Virus record (IMG/VR): IMGVR_UViG_3300028909_000077
Span: 1 to 21,570 of that record
Direction: 5' to 3' (one strand)
Origin: a virus
DNA length: 21,570 bases
The notes below the pieces were generated by a model that had not been told where the DNA came from, did no database searches, and worked only from the letters and a program-made list of their open reading frames with translations. Both the position numbers and the translations under genes were made by a program. Of the stretch, positions 15,382 through 21,570 are shown piece by piece. Each line of letters opens with the position of its first letter. Positions within the stretch are counted from its first letter, which is position 1.

Positions 15382-15600
15382 ATGGCGAAAATGGAAACCT
15401 TTGATAACAAACAAGAAACCGATAAGCCGCTTGAGATGATCCAGGGCGGTGGCAAGCCGGTTGGCCCGGCAGTCAAGGAGCACAACGGGGCCGCGATGAG
15501 TGGCCGCACCTACCCGAAGTCTGGTAATGGTCTGCCACCCAAAGTGGGCCTATCCTCGCTGCCGGATGACGTGCGCGGCGACACGCTGAAACCATTCTAA
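15382..15600 (+). CDS. Hypothetical small virion-block protein (72 aa)
   Basis: ATG at 15382 with a TAGGAG ribosome binding site seven bases upstream. The polar protein (MAKMETFDNKQETDKPLEMI...) is Gly/Pro/Lys-rich and probably disordered. A SGRTYPKSGNGLPPK segment resembles SLRSYPKTGDGHSAN in the 15907-16194 protein, so these two may share a short motif. Role unknown. Confidence 0.7.
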   Translation: MAKMETFDNKQETDKPLEMIQGGGKPVGPAVKEHNGAAMSGRTYPKSGNGLPPKVGLSSLPDDVRGDTLKPF

Positions 15601-15604
15601 TACG

Positions 15605-15907
15605 ATGCAGCTTCTTAACGTACCTACCGCGTCAGCACAAACTGGCACATCGGCAAAATACAACGATGTGTCTAGTTTGTGGAAGGACTACACCCCGACC
15701 ATCTATATTGATGGCACGTTCTCAGGCGCAACCGTGGTGGTTGAGTGCTCACCGGACCCACTATCGGTTGCCGATAGTTCCAGCCGCTGGCACACAATTA
15801 CCACTCAAACTGCGCCTGCAATGGTAGCATGCAATTACAAATACAAAAAAATTCGTGCCCGTGTCTCCGTTGGGGGGACAGGCTCGCTAATCGTGGAGAT
15901 GCCGTAA
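15605..15907 (+). CDS. Hypothetical beta-rich protein (100 aa)
   Basis: ATG at 15605, four bases after the previous stop, with no clear RBS. The protein has alternating strands (TPTIYIDGTFSGATVVVECS; SSSRWHTITTQTAP; YKYKKIRARVSVGG; GSLIVEMP) that fit a small immunoglobulin-like or jelly-roll fold. A decoration or head-completion protein is possible. It shares a TAATG overlap with the next gene. Confidence 0.7.
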   Translation: MQLLNVPTASAQTGTSAKYNDVSSLWKDYTPTIYIDGTFSGATVVVECSPDPLSVADSSSRWHTITTQTAPAMVACNYKYKKIRARVSVGGTGSLIVEMP

Positions 15908-16194
15908 TGGTTGAAAGTTTACGTTCTTACCCAAAAACGGGAGATGGCCACAGTGCCAACTTCCCCGAAAAGCACATCGCGCTGACCGGCAAGGGCAGCA
16001 CGCAGGAGGTTTTGAATTACATGGGCAACCCCATGGCCAAGACGACCGGCGGCTCGCAGGAAGCGCGCACGCGCAATATCTATGCGAAGAACGGCTCGCC
16101 GCCGATCCGCCCCACACCCGCAGAGATTACGCCGCCGGTGGACCCCAGCGGCCCGGCCATTGACAGCAGCCAGCCCAGCATTGTGCCCATTTAA
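15907..16194 (+). CDS. Hypothetical Pro-rich protein (95 aa)
   Basis: ATG at 15907 in a TAATG junction; an in-frame extension to 15829 would overlap the previous gene and is not favoured. The N-terminus (MVESLRSYPKTGDGHSANFP) has the YPKxGxG motif seen in the 15382-15600 protein. The C-terminal 30 residues are Pro-rich (PAEITPPVDPSGPAIDSSQP). Likely disordered. Function unknown. Confidence 0.65.
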   Translation: MVESLRSYPKTGDGHSANFPEKHIALTGKGSTQEVLNYMGNPMAKTTGGSQEARTRNIYAKNGSPPIRPTPAEITPPVDPSGPAIDSSQPSIVPI

Positions 16195-16404
16195 GTGGCC
16201 AATGCTGACACTGCATTACTGGAAGTGGCGAAGCGCCTTCACTTCGTTGCTGGCGACCAATGGAAGGAATTTTTAACCGCTTTGAAAGCGGTGGAGACCG
16301 AAGCCGCCGAGGCGCTCGTTCGGTCGCCACAAGATCAACTGACCAGGGTGCAAGGCCGTGCGCAGATGATCCGTGACATTAACGTCACGCTCAACAAAGC
16401 CTAA
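16195..16404 (+). CDS. Small helical head-region protein (69 aa)
   Basis: Starts with GTG at 16195, directly after the TAA of the previous gene. The protein (MANADTALLEVAKRLHFVAG...) is a pair of helices with DQWKEFLTALKAVE and a DQLTRVQGRAQMIRDINVTL stretch. A small protein with an L-x-x-x-QGRAQ motif is common between portal and scaffold genes in podovirus-like genomes, but its role is not known to me. Confidence 0.65.
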   Translation: MANADTALLEVAKRLHFVAGDQWKEFLTALKAVETEAAEALVRSPQDQLTRVQGRAQMIRDINVTLNKA

Positions 16405-16419
16405 CAGGAGAAGCATACC

Positions 16420-17496
16420 ATGTCGCAAGCTAAATCAGACTACGCCGCCGGAACCGATGCAGCATTGCCGCCGGTGGTTATCACCCAGCACCGCCCGAAA
16501 GCATTGCTGGCAGCATCCGCCGAGATTGAAGCGCACTATGCGGCGGTGGCTGCTGCCAATGCAGCGCCGCCAGTGGACCCCAACGCGCTCCCGACAGCCC
16601 CCGCCGCCGTTGTCGAACCACCGCTCCAGCCCAACCTCCCTGGCATCGAACCACCGCCCCCGCCGGTTACTCCGCAGAGTAACATCGAGACGCCACCGGG
16701 CGACCAGAACTGGGAGCACCAGTTCCGTTCCGAGCAGGGGCGGGCCCGCGCTTACCTGCGCCGCGCCGAGGCTGCTGAAACCCAACTGGCCGACTTGACC
16801 TCGCGGCTCGTGCTTCTGGAGAATGCGGCGCGCAATCCGGCACCCCCGCCGCTTGGCCCGCTTCCCGATTTGACGCCGGAAGAGGTTGAAACCCTTGGCC
16901 CTGACCTGCTGAACATGGTGAACCGCCGCGCTGCTATCATTGCCCGCCAGGAAACCGCCCGGCTTGAGATGCAGATGCAGGCGCTTCAGGCGGGTATGAC
17001 CGCGACCACGCAGACCCGTGCCGCTGCGACAAAGGAAATGTTCTACGCTGACATGGACGCGCTTATGCCAGATTGGAAGTTCATCAATACCGATCAGGGC
17101 TTCCTAAACTGGTGCGGCGAAACCGATGTGTTGAGCGGGCAACCCCGGCGCGACTTACTCATTGACGCATTTAACAAAAATGATGCACAAAGAGTTATTG
17201 CATTCTTCAAACTTTTTGTTAATAATGGCGCAGCACCAAACGCAAGAGCCGGTGTGCCGCATGCGCCGGGCGCTAACCAGCCCCCAAAACTGCCGCTCGA
17301 AGCCCTTGCCGCCCCCGGACGGGGGGCTTCTGCTTCCGCTAAGGTGGAAGAGCCGAAGAACATTTGGTCTTCTCAAGACATCACCCGCTTTTACGATGAC
17401 GTGCGGCGCGGCAAATTTGTCGGGCGCGAAGCCGAGCAGCGGGCATACGAGGCGGACCTCATGATGGCGCAAGCCGAAGGCCGCATTAAACAGTAA
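16420..17496 (+). CDS. Capsid scaffolding protein
   Basis: ATG at 16420 with an AACAGGAG site. The 358-aa protein has an Ala/Pro-rich N-terminal third (NLPGIEPPPPPVTPQSNIET), a helical middle (RAYLRRAEAAETQLADLTSR; EEVETLGPDLLNMVNRRAAI) and a C-terminal helix-turn-helix-like segment (WSSQDITRFYDDVRRGKFVG) ending in EADLMMAQAEGRIKQ. This C-terminal pattern (I-x-x-F-Y-x-D-V-x-x-G-K) is typical of phage scaffolding proteins that direct coat assembly and are then released or cleaved. It lies directly upstream of the major capsid gene, the usual place. It contains the sixth 16-bp palindrome (as VTPQSN) in its Pro-rich part. Confidence 0.85.
   Translation: MSQAKSDYAAGTDAALPPVVITQHRPKALLAASAEIEAHYAAVAAANAAPPVDPNALPTAPAAVVEPPLQPNLPGIEPPPPPVTPQSNIETPPGDQNWEHQFRSEQGRARAYLRRAEAAETQLADLTSRLVLLENAARNPAPPPLGPLPDLTPEEVETLGPDLLNMVNRRAAIIARQETARLEMQMQALQAGMTATTQTRAAATKEMFYADMDALMPDWKFINTDQGFLNWCGETDVLSGQPRRDLLIDAFNKNDAQRVIAFFKLFVNNGAAPNARAGVPHAPGANQPPKLPLEALAAPGRGASASAKVEEPKNIWSSQDITRFYDDVRRGKFVGREAEQRAYEADLMMAQAEGRIKQ
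16667..16682. promoter_or_regulatory. 16-bp dispersed palindrome, copy 6 (inside the scaffold gene)
   Basis: TTACTCCGCAGAGTAA, identical to copy 1, in the Pro-rich part of the scaffold gene. It is more than 7 kb from the next copy and the only one in the virion block. Confidence 0.78.
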
Positions 17497-17518
17497 TCAG
17501 CAGGGGGCCCCGTTGAGG

Positions 17519-17538
17519 GCTCCTGCAAACACAGGAGC
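17519..17538 (+). promoter_or_regulatory. Hairpin covering the capsid gene ribosome binding site
   Basis: GCTCCTG (17519-17525) and CAGGAGC (17532-17538) form a perfect 7-bp stem with a CAAACA loop. The AGGAG of the major capsid gene lies in the right arm, so the structure would hide the ribosome binding site. This could time or limit coat protein synthesis. Confidence 0.6.
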
Positions 17539-17543
17539 TTTCA

Positions 17544-18512
17544 ATGGCGTATCCCGTAAGTGGCAGCCCGTATCTTGGTTCCGCCGCGAGCCCGGCTTAC
17601 TCCGGCACCTTCATCCCGCAGATTTGGTCGGGCAAGCTGATTGAGAAGTTCTATAACGCGACCGTTCTGGCCGCGATCAGCAACACCGATTACGAAGGCG
17701 AAATCAAGAACCAGGGCGATACGGTTAACATCCGCACCAAACCCACCATCACGATCAACGCCTATTCGGCGGATCAGGCGTTGGTGGTTCAGCGCCCGTC
17801 CAGCAACATAGTGGTGCTCTCAATCTCCAACGGTTATTACTTCAACCTGGTTGAAGATGATGTGTACGCGGTGCAATCCGACATCAACATGATGAGCATG
17901 TGGGCGGACGACGCGGCGCAGCAGTTGAAAATCACCATCGACACCGCTGTGCTGGCAACCATTTATGCCGGTATTTCTTCGTATAATACCGGCCTCACCG
18001 CCGGTAAGATCACGGGCAAATTCAACCTCGGTGCCCCGAACGCCAACCCCACACTCGCGGGCAACCCGGTGATCATGGATAACACGAACATTCTGAACTA
18101 CATCATCGACCTTGGGACGGTTCTTGACGAGCAGAATATCCCCGAGCAGGGTCGCTGGTTGGTCATCCCTTCGTGGATGGCAGGCTTCATCAAGAAGTCT
18201 GATTTGCGCCAAGTATCCATTTCCGGCGATGGCGTAAGTATCCTGCGCAACGGGCTGCTGGGCATGATCGACCGCTTTACGCTGTATTCGTCCAACCTGC
18301 TGCCCACCTCCTCGGTGGACAACGCTTGGTATGTCTTCGCCGGGCACAGCCATGGGCTGACGTTCGCCTCGCAGATCAGCAAGATCGAGACGCTGCGCTC
18401 CGAACAGACCTTTGGCACGCTGCTGCGCGGTTTGCAGATTTACGGCTCGAAGGTGGTGGATGGCACGGCCATCGCCTGCCTCTACGCCACGCCGAACACC
18501 GGCGCGCTCTAA
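17544..18512 (+). CDS. Major capsid protein (coat)
   Basis: ATG at 17544 after CAGGAG. The 322-aa protein (MAYPVSGSPYLGSAASPAYS...) has features of HK97-fold coat proteins of podovirus-like phages: an early IWSGKLIEKFYNATVLAAIS segment, then DTVNIRTKPTITINAYSADQ, a spine-helix-like stretch (SMWADDAAQQLKITIDTAVL), NIPEQGRWLVIPSWM and a C-terminal RSEQTFGTLLRGLQIYGSKV. It follows the scaffold gene as usual. It forms the icosahedral shell. I infer the fold from pattern and order, not from a structural search. Confidence 0.88.
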   Translation: MAYPVSGSPYLGSAASPAYSGTFIPQIWSGKLIEKFYNATVLAAISNTDYEGEIKNQGDTVNIRTKPTITINAYSADQALVVQRPSSNIVVLSISNGYYFNLVEDDVYAVQSDINMMSMWADDAAQQLKITIDTAVLATIYAGISSYNTGLTAGKITGKFNLGAPNANPTLAGNPVIMDNTNILNYIIDLGTVLDEQNIPEQGRWLVIPSWMAGFIKKSDLRQVSISGDGVSILRNGLLGMIDRFTLYSSNLLPTSSVDNAWYVFAGHSHGLTFASQISKIETLRSEQTFGTLLRGLQIYGSKVVDGTAIACLYATPNTGAL

Positions 18513-18583
18513 CTTTCCACCAGGGGGCCGAAACCTCACGGATGCAGCCGCTTCGTGAGACCCACCAGGAAAGGAAATGAACC

Positions 18584-18961
18584 ATGTCGGGCTCGCAGAG
18601 TGGCTTCACCTATGGGCAAATACTTACCCAGGTTCGCACCATTGTGCAGGACCAGGCAACGCCATATCGCTACCAGGATGCTGAGCTTTATTTTGCGCTG
18701 ACAGAAGCCATGGCCGATGCGCGTGCGTTGAGGCCGGATTTGTTTTTGGCGATGGGGCTCGACACAACGCCGTTTCTGGTGACATCGGCGCTCGCCAATG
18801 CTCAGTTTCCGATCGCTTGGCAGTATGTACCGGCGTTCATTGATTATGTCATAGGGCGCGCGGAGAGCCGCGATGACACCTACACGGATGATAGCCGGGC
18901 AGCCACCTTCATGGGACGGTTCGTGCAGCGGCTGACTGGCATGGCAGGAGCAGCTAGATGA
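18584..18961 (+). CDS. Head-tail connector / adaptor protein (125 aa)
   Basis: ATG at 18584 with an AGGAAAGG site. The helical protein (MSGSQSGFTYGQILTQVRTI...) has DQATPYRYQDAELYFALTEA and ADARALRPDLFLAM, the usual R-Y-x-D-x-x-L ... A-x-x-x-x-x-x-L-R-P-D pattern of phage adaptor proteins that bind under the portal. The C-terminus (FIDYVIGRAESRDD ... GRFVQRLTGM) also fits. It sits directly after the coat gene and overlaps the next gene by four bases. Family name uncertain. Confidence 0.78.
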   Translation: MSGSQSGFTYGQILTQVRTIVQDQATPYRYQDAELYFALTEAMADARALRPDLFLAMGLDTTPFLVTSALANAQFPIAWQYVPAFIDYVIGRAESRDDTYTDDSRAATFMGRFVQRLTGMAGAAR

Positions 18962-19689
18962 GCGGGGTAATTTCATCGCCGCCGCTATTTGGTGCATCGC
19001 CATCAGCCACACTCCAGCAGATGTGGAATACCATTCGGGTACGCGCCGCTGGTGTGACCGACGAGCAAATGCAGATAGAGTTTTTGCAAGCGGCCCGTGA
19101 CTTCTTCTCTGAGAGCTTGGCGTGGCAAAATGACCAGAGCCTAGCCATCGCGGCGCCAACTACGACCGTTAGCACAGCGGGGTGGCTCGCTGGTGGCACC
19201 GTGATCACAGGGGCTGAAGTCGTGGCGCCTCTGGACGTGCGGTTCAACGATATATCACTGGCGCCCGTGGCAGCAGTCTCCGATACGGCGGCTGCGGAAG
19301 TCAACACACCGCAAGTGTACACGTTCAACCTGTCGGGGCTCATAACACTCGTGCCACAACCGAATAGCGCAGGTGGCACGCTGCATATATTTGTGGGGCT
19401 GCGGCCAACGATTGTCACGCCGGTAATACCGGATGTGCAACTTAGTCAATGGTTTGACGGGTTGCTGGACGGCACGTTGACACGTCTTTATGAGCAGCCG
19501 GGTAAGCCCTTCAGCAATGCCGCGTTGGCGATGGTTCACGCGAAGAGGTTCAGGGCGCGGATCAGCAAAGCGCGCGATATTGCTAACCGTGGCTTTGGGC
19601 GCGGCGGGGCGCCGTGGAGCTTCCCCTATTTTGCCAATGGCTCCGGCGCTAATCTATGGGGCTGGGGCAAAGGAGTGCGCTCAGGATGA
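18958..19689 (+). CDS. Tail accessory / connector protein (243 aa)
   Basis: ATG at 18958 in an ATGA overlap. The protein begins MSGVISSPPLFGASPSATLQ, has an early helix with FLQAARDFFSESLAWQ, then beta strands, then LDGLLDGTLTRLYEQPGKPF and a C-terminal RGGAPWSFPYFANG. This layout (short Pro-rich start, helix ending in an aromatic residue, Lxx(L/G)-rLyeQPgKPw, closing RG..F.) is common to podovirus-type proteins encoded just after the adaptor gene. I take it as a tail-tube or stopper component, with moderate certainty. Confidence 0.68.
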   Translation: MSGVISSPPLFGASPSATLQQMWNTIRVRAAGVTDEQMQIEFLQAARDFFSESLAWQNDQSLAIAAPTTTVSTAGWLAGGTVITGAEVVAPLDVRFNDISLAPVAAVSDTAAAEVNTPQVYTFNLSGLITLVPQPNSAGGTLHIFVGLRPTIVTPVIPDVQLSQWFDGLLDGTLTRLYEQPGKPFSNAALAMVHAKRFRARISKARDIANRGFGRGGAPWSFPYFANGSGANLWGWGKGVRSG

Positions 19690-20639
19690 CCCAATTACTT
19701 TTTGCCAATAATGCCATAGGTACGCTGGCTATTGCTTGCAGCAGCACAGCTACCACGCTCCAGCTTACGAGCGGCCAAGGCGCTAATTTTCCTGCACCTA
19801 GCGCGGGGCAGGCATTTTACGCAGTGCTGCAAAATGGCAGCGTGTGGGAGAGCGTGCTTTGCACGGGCAATAGCAGCGATATTTTAACTGTTACGCGGGC
19901 ACAAGAAGGCACCACGGCGCAAGCATTTGCATCGAACACGGTTATTGAGATGCGGTTCACAGCAGCCGTTCTTAATGCGTTCATTCAGGCATACTCAGCC
20001 AACTATGCCAGCCCGACCGGCAACGCCGCAAACCAATTTGCCGTGGCAAACGCAGTGGCAAGCGCGAGCGCAGTTCCGCTTTCGCAACTTAATAGTTTGT
20101 TGTCGTCATATGTTACGGCGGCAACCTTGGCTGGGTATGGCTACACGACCTCCGCAGCAGTGAGTGCGCTGCTCGCTTCATACGCAACATCCGCGTCAGT
20201 ATCGTCGTCTATTTCATCAGCACTGTCTTCGTATGTTTCGATGACGGCGTTGACGACCGCGTTGGCAAGTTATGCGGCGCTGGCGGGTTCGGCCACGCAA
20301 CCATTTAGTGTCGGCCCAGCTACAGCCGCAACCCAGGCCCCGCAAGCGCAACAAGTATTAGCTGGAAATGGCGCGGGCCCAAATGTTATTACGGGGTCAC
20401 GAAGTATCGGCACCACATTTACAAATTCGGCGCAGCGCGCCATTTTTGTGCAAGCCACGTTGTTCGCATCGTCTTCTACATGGTCAATGTCAATGCAAGT
20501 AAATGGTGTAACCGTGTCGCAACTTCAGGCTGGCAATGGTAATTTTTCACAAACGCTAAGCGCCATAGTGCCTGCTGGTGCCACATATAAAGTCACAACA
20601 TCTGGATCAGTTTCGCTTACTTTATGGGTTGAAACGTAA
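19686..20639 (+). CDS. Tail fibre-like protein (317 aa)
   Basis: ATG at 19686 in an ATGA overlap with AGGAG nearby; an earlier start at 19656 overlaps the previous gene too far. The N-terminus contains a strand-rich anchor with TVTRAQEGTTAQAFASNTVI and EMRFTAAVLNAF, typical of phage tail fibre and tail-collar attachment domains. Residues 110-215 are Ser/Ala/Tyr-rich repeats (LSSYVTAATLAGYGYTTSAA; VSALLASYATSASVSSSISS; ALSSYVSMTALTTALASYAA) that look like a trimeric shaft. The last 90 residues are a beta-rich head (RAIFVQATLFASSSTWSMSM). It probably binds the host surface. Confidence 0.78.
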   Translation: MTQLLFANNAIGTLAIACSSTATTLQLTSGQGANFPAPSAGQAFYAVLQNGSVWESVLCTGNSSDILTVTRAQEGTTAQAFASNTVIEMRFTAAVLNAFIQAYSANYASPTGNAANQFAVANAVASASAVPLSQLNSLLSSYVTAATLAGYGYTTSAAVSALLASYATSASVSSSISSALSSYVSMTALTTALASYAALAGSATQPFSVGPATAATQAPQAQQVLAGNGAGPNVITGSRSIGTTFTNSAQRAIFVQATLFASSSTWSMSMQVNGVTVSQLQAGNGNFSQTLSAIVPAGATYKVTTSGSVSLTLWVET

Positions 20640-20731
20640 AAACAACTTGCAGTAAAGTGTGCGGTGGATAGAAAGTAATCTCTGGGTGCCGCCCGCAACA
20701 AGCCAACTTAGATTAACATTGGACCGCACAA

Positions 20732-21139
20732 ATGGACGCTGCTCCAGATGCAACTTCTTTCAAACTTGGTGTTCTTGAGGGGCGCGTAGGTGCCGTGGAA
20801 CAGAGGTTGGACAGGCATGAGAATGTAGTTGGTGCTGCGCTAGAGCGGTTCGGCGGCCAGATTGAGCGCTTTACGACTGAAACCCGTATGAGCCACAGTG
20901 CTCTGGGCGCTAAAATTGACAGCATCGAGAGCAAACTGGACCACGAGGACGGTGCGCGCGCCCAGAAAGAAGCGGATAGGGAAGCCGCCGCAAGTGCGCA
21001 AGATGCCGTGCGCAATGCGTTTTTCAGCAAAGAGAACATCCGGCTCGCGCGCTGGGCACTTATTGTGTCGGCTATTGGGGTACTTATTGGGGTGCTAGGG
21101 CAGGCGCATTTCCACCTGGTTACACTGGTTGCACATTAA
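20732..21139 (+). CDS. Coiled-coil protein with C-terminal membrane segment (135 aa)
   Basis: ATG at 20732. The N-terminal two thirds form a long charged coiled coil (KLGVLEGRVGAVEQRLDRHE; SALGAKIDSIESKLDHEDGA). One membrane segment (WALIVSAIGVLIGVLGQAHF) follows near the C-terminus. Position after the tail fibre and this layout (soluble coil, then a single C-terminal helix) fit a lysis-associated protein of the XhlA or holin-accessory kind, or a virion membrane-contact protein. No endolysin is in the window, so the role stays open. A 92-bp gap without features precedes it. Confidence 0.65.
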   Translation: MDAAPDATSFKLGVLEGRVGAVEQRLDRHENVVGAALERFGGQIERFTTETRMSHSALGAKIDSIESKLDHEDGARAQKEADREAAASAQDAVRNAFFSKENIRLARWALIVSAIGVLIGVLGQAHFHLVTLVAH

Positions 21140-21193
21140 CCATTGACAATTTAGCTATTTAATGTTGACTACATTTAGAACAGGAGAGCACCT

Positions 21194-21328
21194 ATGGGCA
21201 AAAAATCCAGCAGCCTTCCAGCCCGCGCCGAGAAAGACTTCATGAAGCAGGACCAGAAGCAGGATGCCAAGCTCATGAAATCCGTGGTCAAAAAAGATAT
21301 GCCGAAAGGTAAGCCCAGTAAAAAATAA
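21194..21328 (+). CDS. Small basic protein (44 aa)
   Basis: ATG at 21194 with a CAGGAGAG ribosome binding site. The protein (MGKKSSSLPARAEKDFMKQD...) is very Lys-rich and ends KGKPSKK. Its stop overlaps the next start in a TAATG junction. It probably binds nucleic acid or is a minor internal head protein. Function unknown. Confidence 0.6.
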   Translation: MGKKSSSLPARAEKDFMKQDQKQDAKLMKSVVKKDMPKGKPSKK

Positions 21329-21516
21329 TGGCGAAGAAAAACGAAATCACAGGCACTATTTTGAAAAAAGGTGCCTTTACTGCCAAAGCAAAAGCCGCAG
21401 GCAAATCGGTTGCGCAGTTCGCAGCCGAGAAAGCTGGTGCGCCGGGCAAGCTGGGCCGCGAAGCCGATCTCGCTAAAGGGTTTGAGGTCATCGCTCGCAA
21501 CCGGAAAAACAAATAG
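21328..21516 (+). CDS. Small basic conserved-type phage protein (62 aa)
   Basis: ATG at 21328 in a TAATG junction. The protein starts MAKKNEITGTILKKGAFTAK and continues with AAEKAGAPGKLGREADLAKG. It resembles a widespread small phage protein with the pattern MAKKNWIxGAIKKPGALxxxL...GKLGxRARLAxTL, whose function is not known to me. It ends with TAG. Confidence 0.65.
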   Translation: MAKKNEITGTILKKGAFTAKAKAAGKSVAQFAAEKAGAPGKLGREADLAKGFEVIARNRKNK

Positions 21517-21563
21517 CGCGCTGGTTACGCACCACACACCCACCAACCTTATGGAGAACACAC

Positions 21564-21570
21564 ATGGACA
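21564..21570 (+). CDS. Possible start of a further gene (two codons visible)
   Basis: ATG at 21564 with GGAG about seven bases upstream (21553-21556). Only two codons lie inside the window. An ATG at 21551 is an alternative. The location after the small basic gene supports continuing the rightward block. Confidence 0.3.

Noticed and set aside
13974-15509. A 511-codon minus-strand frame opposite the portal gene
   Set aside because: The portal frame has recognisable segments and ordered neighbours; the antisense frame has none and no RBS.

Overview
This window reads as part of a tailed double-stranded DNA bacteriophage (or prophage) genome, probably podovirus-like and probably infecting a proteobacterium. 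The evidence is a run of overlapping, tightly packed genes with AGGAG-type ribosome binding sites, a TerL with complete ATPase and nuclease motifs, and a portal - scaffold - major capsid - connector - tail fibre order. No tRNA, rRNA, CRISPR array, integrase or polymerase gene was seen. The host assignment is only an inference from base composition and RBS style.

Layout. (1) Positions 1-7274 form a long leftward block of mostly small, unknown genes. It contains three paralogous low-complexity genes encoding (Gly-X)n proteins, built from a GGA-NNC hexanucleotide repeat (1-352, 3733-4083, 4743-5225), and a MoxR-type AAA+ ATPase next to a metallopeptidase/VWA protein. (2) 7275-7998 is AT-rich and largely non-coding, with direct repeats, palindromes and a strong two-way terminator; it is the best candidate for a control region or replication origin. 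(3) 7999-8938 is leftward: a 261-aa unknown protein, then a possible small membrane protein split by an in-frame amber codon. (4) 9236-11310 is a rightward set of seven small genes behind a good sigma70-like promoter, ending in a helix-turn-helix protein. (5) 11307-13189 is a leftward terS-terL pair that converges on region 4. (6) 13245-21570 is the rightward virion block: portal, four small proteins, scaffold, major capsid protein, two head-tail connector proteins, tail fibre, a coiled-coil/membrane protein and two small basic proteins.

How the parts fit. Regions 5 and 6 supply DNA packaging and the virion. Region 4 probably belongs to an early or regulatory programme. The left block probably acts on the host or supports replication; the ATPase/VWA pair there is likely a chaperone-like remodelling machine whose client is unknown. 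A 16-bp palindrome (TTACTC-NNNN-GAGTAA) occurs six times, in intergenic and coding DNA, and joins otherwise unrelated regions.

The most unusual content is the trio of (Gly-X)n genes. Two copies share 99 bp of identical 3' end that stops at the stop codon, and two share a near-identical 5' end that starts at the start codon. Each overlaps or directly abuts a different upstream gene. Variation inside the repeat is nearly confined to the first two bases of every second codon. I do not recognise these proteins.
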